This document shows positions 8,201 to 15,213 of a DNA stretch of 34,769 nucleotides, in pieces. Source of the DNA: an uncultured Verrucomicrobiota bacterium (GTDB lineage Bacteria > Verrucomicrobiota > Kiritimatiellia > RFP12 > UBA1067); contig CAMPAF010000004.1 of assembly GCA_946631535.1 (NCBI GenBank), forward strand, positions 1 through 34,769, in the 5' to 3' direction. Below the pieces are notes generated by a model. That model made no database searches. It was not told the DNA's origin and was given only the letters and a program-made list of their open reading frames with translations. Positions within the stretch are counted from its first letter, which is position 1, and every line of letters begins with the position of its first letter. A program made the position numbers and the translations under genes.

Positions 8201-9894
8201 TCTTTCGTTTCCTTTGTTGGGTCGCCGGCGAGCTTGTCGTCGGTCGTGAGGTTCTCGTTTATGGTCTGCCCGCTCACGGTGACGAGAGCTGGGTGAGGTA
8301 TTCCGGCGGAGCGGAAGTAGTTCAGCTCCTCGGCGATGCGGTCGGCGTGCTCGCGCCAGTCTGGACCGTAGATGTCGCGGAGGGACATGGTGAAGTTCCG
8401 CAGGCCGAGCTGGACAGCCGCCTGCTCCTTCTGGCCATCCGGCTCGCGCTTCTTTGGGAAGGCGTATTCGACCGCGCGGATCCAGTTCGGCGGCAGCTTG
8501 AGGTTCGCCGGGATGATTCCCTTGCGCATCGCCCATGCCGCCCAGCGCCGGACGAGCCAGTCGAGGATCCCGAGCTTGAGGGCCTGCTGCTCCTGCTCGA
8601 ACTTCGGCCAGGTGATGGCCTGCTCGACGAGCGAGGCCGAGTATGAGCTGTCGGCCTTGCCGGTGGCGAAGAGTCCCGCCACGCCGTTCGCCCAGGATGC
8701 GTTCTGCTTGATCCACGTCACCATGCCGATCACGTTCGCGTTCGGATGCGTGGGATTCAGCAGCTCCATCTTGAGGCCGGGAGGCAGCACGTCGTAGATC
8801 GCGCCAGCTCCCTCGATCTCGGGAAGCTCGAGCGCCACGCCTTCGTCCTCCGCCGCGGCGGAGACGGCAGCGGCCACCTCTTCGTCGGTGGCGTCGTCCG
8901 CGATCGGTGCGTCCGCATCCGGATCCAGCCCGTCGGCGATGTCGACGGTGGACGCTTCCGGCTGCGTGACGGTGGCGACCGTCTGCGCGTTCTTCTTCGC
9001 GCTCTGGAGCTCGTACTTCGTGAGCTCCTCGAGGTCGACCACGGAGCCGACCGACGGCGCGACGCACGGAACGCTCGCCACCTGGTTCACGCGCTTCACA
9101 TGCTGGAAGATGGTGAAGGGCGAATCGAGCCATGCCGCGTCGGCGTCGCGGACGAGCGCCCACACGGCGAGCCGGCCCTGCTCGTCGACGAGCTTCGGGA
9201 AGGTGGAGACGCCACGCTGGGACATCGAGCAGAACGCGCCGCGCGTGCGGCCGAACTCGTCCTTGATGAGCCCCTGGTGCTGCGTCCAGCCCTTCGGGAA
9301 GCGCTTCTCGAACTCTTCCTTCGGGATGCCGGCGATCGCGTCGCCCTCGAACATCACGACCTTGCCGGAGTCGCAGATCACGCCGTCGTCGAAGAGGAGG
9401 ACGGCGCGCCCCGTGATGTACTTCGTCCGGACCGCGAGCCGCAGGAGATCCTGGAGCGGAAGCCCGTCGATGAATTCGCACTCCCTCGCCCAGTTCCCGA
9501 ACTCGGCACGGAGTACCTTGGCCGAATCGTCGAACTCGGGCGGGAAGGCGAAAGAAGCCTTGCCCCCCACCGTGCCGACCACGTTCAGGTCGAGCTGGGT
9601 GAGGAAGCCGTTCAGGTGGTCGCTGTTGCGCTCGAGATTCCGGACGAGGGCGATGAGCCTGTTCCGCTCTTCGATGGTGAGCGCGGTGTCCTCGCCGCCT
9701 TGCTCGGCATATAGGCGCTCGCGGATCGATGCGTCGCGCGTCACGGGATCGTACTTGCCCCTGCCTAGGAAGCCATGACGGCGCAAGGTGCGGACGATGT
9801 TCCCGGCCACACGGATGCGCTCGGCCGGAGCGAGGTCGTGGAAGTTCGCCGGCGGACGCGCCAGGCGTGCGGATGCCTTCGGCTTCTTTGCCAT
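8197..9894 (-). CDS. Portal protein (lambda gpB-like)
   Basis: A 565-residue protein. Helical segments near the start, the central motif LPPGLKMELLNPTHPNANV and the following SSYSASLVEQ segment match the lambda-type portal family (Phage_portal_2). An acidic low-complexity insert (about residues 315-350, Asp/Ala/Glu-rich) separates the two halves and is not typical of the family. The portal forms the dodecameric ring at one capsid vertex and docks the terminase. Its start overlaps the previous stop (TGATG) and its stop overlaps the protease start (ATGA), giving a tight portal-protease-capsid operon. Confidence 0.85.
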   Translation of the reverse strand: MAKKPKASARLARPPANFHDLAPAERIRVAGNIVRTLRRHGFLGRGKYDPVTRDASIRERLYAEQGGEDTALTIEERNRLIALVRNLERNSDHLNGFLTQLDLNVVGTVGGKASFAFPPEFDDSAKVLRAEFGNWARECEFIDGLPLQDLLRLAVRTKYITGRAVLLFDDGVICDSGKVVMFEGDAIAGIPKEEFEKRFPKGWTQHQGLIKDEFGRTRGAFCSMSQRGVSTFPKLVDEQGRLAVWALVRDADAAWLDSPFTIFQHVKRVNQVASVPCVAPSVGSVVDLEELTKYELQSAKKNAQTVATVTQPEASTVDIADGLDPDADAPIADDATDEEVAAAVSAAAEDEGVALELPEIEGAGAIYDVLPPGLKMELLNPTHPNANVIGMVTWIKQNASWANGVAGLFATGKADSSYSASLVEQAITWPKFEQEQQALKLGILDWLVRRWAAWAMRKGIIPANLKLPPNWIRAVEYAFPKKREPDGQKEQAAVQLGLRNFTMSLRDIYGPDWREHADRIAEELNYFRSAGIPHPALVTVSGQTINENLTTDDKLAGDPTKETKE

Positions 9895-10166
9895 CAGCCC
9901 CTCCTTATCTGCGCCACGCCTATGCGCAGCGCTGGACGCCCAGCGAGCGAACGCTTGAGCGCGGAGATCTCCCCGAGCAGACGCGCGATCGCGGCGTCGA
10001 ACTTCTCGGGCGACCAGTTGCCGTAGCTCTCCGAGCCGGCCCCTGAAGAGATGGTTGCCGTCGCGGCGCCAGACAGGACCTCGGCACGGCGGCGGCGGAG
10101 ATCGGCCACCTCCTTCTGGAGGCGCTTGATCTCGTTTACGATCGCAATCTGTCTTGCACGTGTCAC
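9894..10166 (-). CDS. Putative gpW-like head-tail joining protein
   Basis: A 90-residue protein from GTG 10166. The N-terminal coiled coil (IVNEIKRLQKEVADLRRRR) and a short C-terminal helix match the pattern of small gpW-like proteins that lie just before portal genes and help close the filled head. A TATAAT box ends seven bases before the GTG, which would make this a leaderless message. A TTG start 33 bases further upstream is possible but would place the TATAAT inside the gene. Family assignment is tentative. Confidence 0.5.
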   Translation of the reverse strand: MTRARQIAIVNEIKRLQKEVADLRRRRAEVLSGAATATISSGAGSESYGNWSPEKFDAAIARLLGEISALKRSLAGRPALRIGVAQIRRG

Positions 10167-10172
10167 GCCGCC

Positions 10173-10178
10173 ATTATA
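10173..10178 (-). promoter_or_regulatory. Candidate late promoter, -10 box TATAAT
   Basis: A perfect TATAAT on the minus strand in a locally AT-rich patch of an otherwise GC-rich genome, directly before the head gene block. A -35 box is weak (CTTGTT at a short 16-base spacing), so an activator may be needed. A 19-base dyad is centred about 60 bases upstream of the predicted start point. Transcription would begin on or beside the GTG at 10166. Confidence 0.5.
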
Positions 10179-10217
10179 GAGACGCGCAAGGCAAAACAAG
10201 ATTTCCCACTAAATTTT

Positions 10218-10236
10218 ATATCCCCATTGGGGATAT
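10218..10236. promoter_or_regulatory. Perfect 19-base dyad, operator or activator site
   Basis: ATATCCCCATTGGGGATAT: nine-base arms around one central base. The near-absent loop argues against an RNA hairpin and for a DNA site bound by a dimer. It sits between a small zinc-ribbon gene and the candidate late promoter. The half-site ATATCCC recurs in the inverted repeat at 22914-22944. Confidence 0.6.
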
Positions 10237-10243
10237 TTGCCCC

Positions 10244-10441
10244 CTAAACGGCAGGATTTTCCGGCGGCGCCACATACTGAACGCGCAATTTCCGGCCGCA
10301 GCTCTTGCAGAATCCGTAGATGCGGCGGAGGCCCGTCCTGCGGTCCGTGATCGAAAGGCCGTTTTTGCCCTTGCGGAACGGATCCCACTGTCCGCAGAAC
10401 GGACACACCTCCACCTGCCGGCGAATTATCGGAGCTCGCAT
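10244..10441 (-). CDS. Small zinc-ribbon protein, possible late activator
   Basis: A 65-residue protein with two Cys pairs, CPFC (residues 13-16) and CKSC (about 45-48), spaced as in a zinc ribbon, plus basic residues. ATG 10441 follows AGGAG with six bases between. Proteins of this size and pattern include Ogr/Delta-type late transcription activators of P2-like phages and Com-type translational regulators. It lies immediately before the dyad and the candidate late promoter, which suits an activator of late genes. This role is inference; the zinc-binding pattern is what the sequence shows. Confidence 0.65.
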   Translation of the reverse strand: MRAPIIRRQVEVCPFCGQWDPFRKGKNGLSITDRRTGLRRIYGFCKSCGRKLRVQYVAPPENPAV

Positions 10442-10465
10442 TGTCTACTCCTGTTCATGATTTGT

Positions 10466-10903
10466 TCATAACTGTAGGTTCACGGAGACGCACCTGCCGA
10501 GGTGGTCCTTCTCCCACATCCTCATGGCGAGCCGGTGCTCCTTGTACGACAGCTCATCGCGGCGCGCGTAGCGCGCGGCGGCAGGCAGCGCCAGGTAGGC
10601 GCGCACCTTCTCGAGGCTCGCGTCCTCTCTGGGCGGCGGACTCGGCTCCCGCTGCACCTTCGGCCGCGATCCGTTGCGGCACCGGCGCGAGCAGAAGACG
10701 GCGAGCGAGGACTTCGGCGTGAACACCTTGCCGCACGTCGGACACGTCCGCGTGCCGCGAGCCGCCGCGCGTGCGGCCTTGTGCTTCTCGTTCTGCCGAC
10801 GGTTCGCCGCGAGCTTCTTGCAGTGCGGTCCGCAATACGCCTGGCGCGCGCGATGCGGCTCGAACTTCTTCCCGCACACCGGGCACTTGATCCGCTTCAT
10901 CAT
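10466..10903 (-). CDS. Double zinc-finger protein
   Basis: A 145-residue basic protein starting at ATG 10903 (a second ATG follows at once). Two tandem units share the spacing C-x2-C-x13-C-x3-C: CPVCGKKFEPHRARQAYC... at about residues 7-28 and CPTCGKVFTPKSSLAVFC... at about 54-75, separated by a Lys/Arg-rich linker. The C-terminal 50 residues are helical and charged. It probably binds nucleic acid. The start overlaps the stop of a 38-residue membrane peptide. It could be a transcription factor or an HNH-like remnant, though no HNH catalytic pattern was seen. Confidence 0.7.
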   Translation of the reverse strand: MMKRIKCPVCGKKFEPHRARQAYCGPHCKKLAANRRQNEKHKAARAAARGTRTCPTCGKVFTPKSSLAVFCSRRCRNGSRPKVQREPSPPPREDASLEKVRAYLALPAAARYARRDELSYKEHRLAMRMWEKDHLGRCVSVNLQL

Positions 10904-11016
10904 TCCGCACCGCCTTTCTTCTTGTCTTTCTTCATCATTACGACAAAAGCCACGAAACCGATAATAAGCGATAGTCCGACAGACATGGCAACCCATGTCG
11001 ATTCGTAAAGTTCCAT
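10900..11016 (-). CDS. 38-residue single-pass membrane peptide
   Basis: Starts MELYESTWVAMSVGLSL at ATG 11016. Residues about 8-28 are a continuous hydrophobic segment and the C-terminus is strongly positive (KKDKKKGG), predicting the C-terminus inside. Its stop overlaps the next start (ATGATG), suggesting translational coupling. The ribosome site is weak (GAAGTGAG). The size and form suit a small phage membrane protein such as an inhibitor or a minor holin, but nothing identifies its role. Confidence 0.55.
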   Translation of the reverse strand: MELYESTWVAMSVGLSLIIGFVAFVVMMKKDKKKGGAE

Positions 11017-11027
11017 GTTTATCGCGC

Positions 11028-11258
11028 TCACTTCGCGTCTCCTTCCTGCAACACGTTTCGTATTGCGTTTACTATTCCAGCCAGCATCTTGTTCTCCTGT
11101 CGCAATTCCTTGCGCTGTCGGGTCAACTCTGCCACACGTTTTTTGAGTCTGTAGATTTCGGCTGATCTCATGTTTAGCCGACGCCTCGATTCATGCAGAG
11201 ATATTTTGTGCTTTCTATCTGTCACAAAGTCGCTCGCGTCGAAAATCTCCACCTTCAC
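11028..11258 (-). CDS. Small coiled-coil protein
   Basis: A 76-residue protein from GTG 11258, overlapping the upstream stop (GTGA). Residues about 35-70 form a leucine-zipper-like heptad (LKKRVAELTRQRKELRQENK), with a basic segment ahead of it (RKHKISLHESRRR), somewhat like a basic-zipper layout. It may bind DNA as a dimer. It ends QEGDAK, like its upstream neighbour. No family recognised. Confidence 0.6.
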   Translation of the reverse strand: MKVEIFDASDFVTDRKHKISLHESRRRLNMRSAEIYRLKKRVAELTRQRKELRQENKMLAGIVNAIRNVLQEGDAK

Positions 11259-11575
11259 TTCGCGTCTCCTTCCTCCGCCTCGCAGGGCATCTGCCCCCAT
11301 GCGAGTTCGCAACATGGCTCATCCTTTATCGGGCAGTCTTGGCAGCACCGCTCCATGGTTCGGTGAGTGAAGCAGTAATGCTCATATCGATTATTCTGCT
11401 CGGCAGACGTGCCCACGTCGCACTGGCGAAGGGGGAACTTCTCGAGTATGTTCGTGATGAAGCCGAGCTGGATTGCGTGCTCGTTCGACATCTCGCCGTC
11501 CAGTTCCGCCTCCTCGCGGATTCTGCGGTCCAGCCATTCAAGCGCATCGCGCAGGTTGTGAATGTTATCGTCCAT
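11255..11575 (-). CDS. RNCD-motif family protein A
   Basis: A 106-residue protein with AGGAG seven bases before ATG 11575. A helical N-terminal half is followed by LRQCDVGTSAEQ (residues 49-60) and a Cys-rich end with CCQDCP and CELAWGQMPCEAEEGDAK. The motif [PL]RxCD followed by a C-terminal Trp is shared with four other genes in this 2 kb stretch. It is closest to the gene at 12420-12743: both have CDVGT, EQ, W[GA]QMPC and an EG-x-AK end, and the same ribosome-site leader AAAGGAGAAGGCGATGG/A. The Cys cluster may bind zinc. Function unknown. Confidence 0.65.
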   Translation of the reverse strand: MDDNIHNLRDALEWLDRRIREEAELDGEMSNEHAIQLGFITNILEKFPLRQCDVGTSAEQNNRYEHYCFTHRTMERCCQDCPIKDEPCCELAWGQMPCEAEEGDAK

Positions 11576-11591
11576 CGCCTTCTCCTTTAAG

Positions 11592-12167
11592 TTACGCTAT
11601 AGGAGCTAAAAGCCAATCTGGCAGTTGCATCTCCTTGTGTCCCATTGTCAATCCTTTCACTCGCGGCTCAATCTCCTCTTTGTACCACACTTTCGCCGCG
11701 TCGTTTATTCGCACGCACTCCGGTCTGTCGCAGTTGCGCGGAGGCTTGGAGAGGGCGACGTTAGCCTTCGGAATCGCATAGCGCAGATCGAGTAAAGCGG
11801 GAAATCCCCGCGCTCGACATTTGTACTCGTCCATTATGTCGTTATATTTCGAGTTCAGGATCTGGTGGCAGAAATTCCGTGCGGCGTCTCGGAGCGCTAC
11901 AAGCGCCACGCGCATCTCCGTCGCGTTGCCGGCGAGTTCTGGAACTACCTCGATCGGAATCTTTATCGAATGGCGGGAAGTTCGGTCCCGTTCGATCGCC
12001 GCCTCGATGCGGTCGGCGAGTTCTGCAAAGTAAATGCCGATTGGCTTGCCGCCCACCATCGGCTGGGGTTCGCAGTATTTCGCGCCAATCGACAGCTTCT
12101 CGCTCCTCGACAGGTCGCGCAGTTCAGCGGATATGTCCGCGTAAGTCTCATTCTTTTCGTCACTCAT
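11592..12167 (-). CDS. RNCD-motif family protein B
   Basis: A 191-residue protein from ATG 12167 with GGAGG upstream. It has a long N-terminal region (…IGIYFAELADRIEAAIERD…), then AGNATEMRVALVALRDAAR (about 79-97), then LSKPPRNCDRPE (139-150), a spacer and DWLLAPIA at the end. The GNAxxMRxAL element and the RNCD element are shared with 12733-13230. This is the full-length architecture of the local family. Predicted cytoplasmic and helical. No enzyme motif was seen; function unknown. Confidence 0.65.
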   Translation of the reverse strand: MSDEKNETYADISAELRDLSRSEKLSIGAKYCEPQPMVGGKPIGIYFAELADRIEAAIERDRTSRHSIKIPIEVVPELAGNATEMRVALVALRDAARNFCHQILNSKYNDIMDEYKCRARGFPALLDLRYAIPKANVALSKPPRNCDRPECVRINDAAKVWYKEEIEPRVKGLTMGHKEMQLPDWLLAPIA

Positions 12168-12423
12168 GCGCGCCTCCTTCCGGCTTCGTGCGAGTTTTCA
12201 GCCTGTCTATTCCTAAAGCGCGATTGAACACTATCTCGAACCCATCATCAAAACTCAACAGCCGAGAATCGGAGCTGTCGAACACTTCCTCGACGCCATT
12301 GGGGTACAGCAGCACCAGCACCTCGTCGCCGCTTATGATTCGCATTATTGCAATCTCAAGATGCTCAACATCGAACGAGACGCTTTTTGCCTTGCCGGCA
12401 TAATCGTAGATGTCAATAGTCAC
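12160..12423 (-). CDS. Hypothetical 87-residue protein
   Basis: Starts at GTG 12423, overlapping the upstream stop (GTGA), with GGAGG six bases upstream. It begins VTIDIYDYAGKAKSVSFD and has alternating strands and a helix (VEHLEIAIMRIISGDEVLVLLYPNG). Its start resembles that of 11028-11258 (VKVEIFD...), and both follow an RNCD-family gene, so the gene pairs may have been duplicated together. No known family recognised. Confidence 0.55.
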   Translation of the reverse strand: MTIDIYDYAGKAKSVSFDVEHLEIAIMRIISGDEVLVLLYPNGVEEVFDSSDSRLLSFDDGFEIVFNRALGIDRLKTRTKPEGGAHE

Positions 12424-12743
12424 TTCGCGCCTCCCTCCTTCGCCCCGCAGGGCATCTGCGCCCATTCCATGATCGCGGTTATCAGCTTCCTATTGTCTCC
12501 CTTGCGCCGCCATTGATCGAATTGCGCCAGACATCGCTCGCCCTGCTCCTCCGCAGTGCCCACGTCGCAGTTGCGCAACGGGATCGCAAGGTCTCGCGAG
12601 ATTATTTCACATAATCGCATAGCCCATGCGTCTACCGTTTTCCTGTCTACGGGTTCCTTGGTTATTGTCCCGCGTGTCATTTCTTCTGCTACCCGCGAGA
12701 CATCGCGCAACGCCACACGCATTGCCATCATCTTATTTTCCAT
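12420..12743 (-). CDS. RNCD-motif family protein C
   Basis: A 107-residue protein from ATG 12743 behind AAAGGAGAAGGCG. It starts with MAMRVALRDVSRVAEE, matching the MRVAL helix of 11592-12167. The motif IPLRNCDVGTAEEQ (about 54-67) follows, and the end is EWAQMPCGAKEGGAK. The last third resembles 11255-11575. Its start lies within the last codons of the upstream gene. Earlier in-frame codons up to 12848 read over that gene and were excluded. Function unknown. Confidence 0.65.
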   Translation of the reverse strand: MENKMMAMRVALRDVSRVAEEMTRGTITKEPVDRKTVDAWAMRLCEIISRDLAIPLRNCDVGTAEEQGERCLAQFDQWRRKGDNRKLITAIMEWAQMPCGAKEGGAK

Positions 12744-13230
12744 CGCCTTCTCCTTTCCGCTCCGCCGCTGTCGCGAGGAGCCATTCGTAAAACACGTGTG
12801 CGAAGTCCTCTGTGACAAGCAGTCCACGCTCACGCATACACGCCTCAATCAGCCTGTACATGTCGCCACCGAATCTGTCGCAGTTCCTTGCTGGCTTGGA
12901 GAGGGCATTCTTGCCCTCGCGGATAGCACCCGCCACCGCCCGCAGGACGCCTCCGCCGTACATGGAGTGGTCTATGGCGTATTTGGCGAGATTCTCCAGT
13001 CCGCGAATGTCAACCTCCGCGAACCGAGTAAGGTTCTCCAGTGCTTCGCGTGTCGCCGCCGCGTTGCCGGCAGATTCGCGCTTCCAAGCGGCCTCGAAAC
13101 GTTTGGCAAGTTGATGCACAATAAGCCCGACGCTCTCGGATGTCATAGCGTGGTCCCGGCCTTCTTCGATCCGTTTGTCGGAGAAGTCGAACATTTCCGC
13201 AAGGATGTCCGCAATCGTCCCTTCGCTCAT
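12733..13230 (-). CDS. RNCD-motif family protein D
   Basis: A 165-residue protein from ATG 13230 (GAGGTGG upstream), overlapping the previous stop (ATGA). It contains a helical region, SAGNAAATREALENLTRF (about 53-70), a second helical block, LSKPARNCDRFG (110-121) and a C-terminal FYEWLLATAAE. The order GNAxxxREAL, then RNCD, then Trp matches 11592-12167, with little similarity between these points. That pattern of short conserved anchors in variable sequence is characteristic of the local family. Confidence 0.65.
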   Translation of the reverse strand: MSEGTIADILAEMFDFSDKRIEEGRDHAMTSESVGLIVHQLAKRFEAAWKRESAGNAAATREALENLTRFAEVDIRGLENLAKYAIDHSMYGGGVLRAVAGAIREGKNALSKPARNCDRFGGDMYRLIEACMRERGLLVTEDFAHVFYEWLLATAAERKGEGDGK

Positions 13231-13496
13231 TCTGCCACCTCGCTTTCCGTCGCCATCAGCCACTTGCAGCGACAGCAGACCGACTTCTGGAACGGGCACG
13301 ACTCGCAGGAGCGAGACATGCAGAACTTGCCGAAGCGGTCCTCGGGATCCGGGAGGTCGCAGTTGCGCGGCGGTTCCCGCAGCGCCCTCTCTGCGATCTC
13401 GACGAGCTCGTAGCAGTCCACGGATCCGGAATAGACGCCGGCCACCGCGCGATCGCGGATCTCATTCAGCGCCGACAGCATCTTCTCGCCGTTCAC
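13227..13496 (-). CDS. RNCD-motif family protein E (Cys-rich)
   Basis: An 89-residue protein from GTG 13496, overlapping the upstream stop (GTGA) and preceded by GGAGGAGGG. It holds a helical N-terminus, LREPPRNCDLPDPEDRFGKFC (39-59) in shortened form, then a Cys-dense end (CESCPFQKSVCCRCKW, 64-79). Seven Cys within about 20 residues suggest a metal-binding knuckle. It parallels 11255-11575, which also has RFxxFC-like, CP and CxW elements. Function unknown. Confidence 0.65.
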   Translation of the reverse strand: MNGEKMLSALNEIRDRAVAGVYSGSVDCYELVEIAERALREPPRNCDLPDPEDRFGKFCMSRSCESCPFQKSVCCRCKWLMATESEVAE

Positions 13497-13672
13497 GATT
13501 CGCCCTCCTCCCTCTTCGCCTTCGGACGGAAAACCGCATTCACCGTGGCGTTCACGTAGCTGATCGCATCGAACTTCCGCAATGCGTCGCGTACGTCTGT
13601 CGCCTCCACCTCCGTGGTGCACTGCGAGATCTGTCCGTTGAACCGCTGCTTAAATTGAACTTTCCATATCAT
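13493..13672 (-). CDS. Hypothetical 59-residue protein
   Basis: A small protein beginning MIWKVQFKQRFNGQ at ATG 13672, overlapping the PcfJ-like gene stop (ATGA). Two strands, a helix (VRDALRKFDAI) and a further strand give a beta-beta-alpha-beta pattern with a basic tail (RPKAKREE). It is tightly coupled to both neighbours. No family recognised. Confidence 0.55.
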   Translation of the reverse strand: MIWKVQFKQRFNGQISQCTTEVEATDVRDALRKFDAISYVNATVNAVFRPKAKREEGES

Positions 13673-15213
13673 GCCGTCTTCCTTTCCAGCGCCGCGAAGC
13701 GCTTCGCCTTGACGTTCGCCTTGTGCTCCTTCTTGAACAGCGCCGCGAGACGCTTGGCCAACGCCCTCATTCCGCGCGGCGGCACTTCGTTCCCGGGCGC
13801 GTAGCACTGCCGCACCTTCCATCCGTCGCGACGGATCTCGATGCAGGCTGCCGGCTTGCCGCCCTTGCCGTTCACGATCACGATGAGCGCGTCGCCCACC
13901 GCAACGGCCCGCCCATAGATGCCATTTCCGACGCAGTTGTGGAAGCGCTTGCCCTGGGCGAGAAGTTCCTGCTGCGACTTTGCGACCACGAGCGTGTATC
14001 CGGTGCCGCGGAGGATTGCAGACCTCTGCGCGGACGCCTGGAACGCCACCATCTCGCGGCGTCGGAGCGACGCCGTCGCGACGAGCCACTCCCGCTCCTC
14101 GCGTTCCTTCCGCCGACGCTCCGCATCGGCCAGTCGCATGGCACGCCGCTCCTCGCGTTCCTTCCGGCGCTCGATCTTCGCGCGTTCTGCTTCCACGCGC
14201 TCGGCCCGATCCACGAACGCCTTGCGGCCGCCCTTTGTCGGCGGGTAGAGCGTTCCCTCGTTCCGAGGATCCATCCCGGCGCGGATCGCGTCCTCGAGAT
14301 ACCTGGCATATTCGTCGAGGCTCACGCGCCACTTACCGAGACAGCGCCGGATGCGCTCGCAGTCCACGACGATGCGCGCCTTGCGTCCGTGCATGTCGCG
14401 CCATGCCCAGCGGACATGCCGCAGATGTTCTGCGCACGTCTGCATCCACTTGAAGCGGCTCGCCACGTCCCGGACGGCCATCCCGTGGCGCGCCGCGTAC
14501 GCGACCTCGCGCGGATCGGCGCGGAAGCACTCCACGGCATGCGTCCGGACGAACTCGAGCACGCGCCGGTCCTTCAGGACGTTCAGGCCGGACGGTCGGA
14601 CGAGATTGTGGAGCCCCATCTTCGCGAGGAGCTCCACGTGCGGATCCTGCGCGAACATCATGAGCCAGTCCACCAGCCCGCCGCACTTCTTCGCGTCATA
14701 CTGGCAGTACTTGTACCTGCTCTCCGCGAGCGCCTCGAGGTTCACCGTCTCGTGCCACGGGAACGTCTCCGAGGCGCCGTGCTTCAGGACAGGCGCCGAC
14801 CACCAGCTTGAGTCGAGATAGCCATCGGCGAGCATGGGACTCGTCTCCTTGCCTTTCCAGTCCTGCGGCCGCCAGTAGACATGCCAGCCCGAGATCATGG
14901 TGAAGTTCATGTCGCGCAGCCGGACCGTGCGCGCCTTCGGATCGATCACGCCGGCGAGCTTCGCCACCTGTCCGCCTGCGGCGTTCAGCCGCACGGCCAC
15001 ATGCTCGATCTCCACCTCGCCGTCCTTGAAGACGTTGATCCAGTTGTAGCGGAGCGTCTTGCGCGGGATGGACTTCAGCGGCGTGCGCGCCGTCATGCGG
15101 TCGAAGGTGTAGGAGTCGTACCGGCGCTCGCCGAACTGGAACTGCTTGCGGCGCTTCATGTCGAGCGCGAAGATGCGATCGAGCGCGCCCGGTTCCGTGA
15201 GGAAGCTGCTCAC
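13669..15213 (-). CDS. PcfJ-like protein
   Basis: A 514-residue protein from GTG 15213, overlapping the PcfK-like gene stop (GTGA) with GGAGG upstream. The C-terminal region carries the PcfJ signature KRFHNCVGNG (422-431), followed by a strand pair around IVIVNGKGGKPAACIEI and RQCYAPGNEVPP. A long Arg/Glu-rich helix precedes it (about 325-375). PcfJ-like proteins occur on conjugative plasmids such as pCF10 and in phages of many phyla; their biochemical role is not established. The pairing with PcfK, just downstream of a sliding clamp gene, suggests work in DNA replication or repair. Confidence 0.8.
   Translation of the reverse strand: MSSFLTEPGALDRIFALDMKRRKQFQFGERRYDSYTFDRMTARTPLKSIPRKTLRYNWINVFKDGEVEIEHVAVRLNAAGGQVAKLAGVIDPKARTVRLRDMNFTMISGWHVYWRPQDWKGKETSPMLADGYLDSSWWSAPVLKHGASETFPWHETVNLEALAESRYKYCQYDAKKCGGLVDWLMMFAQDPHVELLAKMGLHNLVRPSGLNVLKDRRVLEFVRTHAVECFRADPREVAYAARHGMAVRDVASRFKWMQTCAEHLRHVRWAWRDMHGRKARIVVDCERIRRCLGKWRVSLDEYARYLEDAIRAGMDPRNEGTLYPPTKGGRKAFVDRAERVEAERAKIERRKEREERRAMRLADAERRRKEREEREWLVATASLRRREMVAFQASAQRSAILRGTGYTLVVAKSQQELLAQGKRFHNCVGNGIYGRAVAVGDALIVIVNGKGGKPAACIEIRRDGWKVRQCYAPGNEVPPRGMRALAKRLAALFKKEHKANVKAKRFAALERKTA

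Noticed and set aside
8201..9481. Extension of the protease gene through the portal region
   Set aside because: Arg/Gly-rich shadow frame; ATG 8200 begins the ClpP-like domain and overlaps the portal stop.
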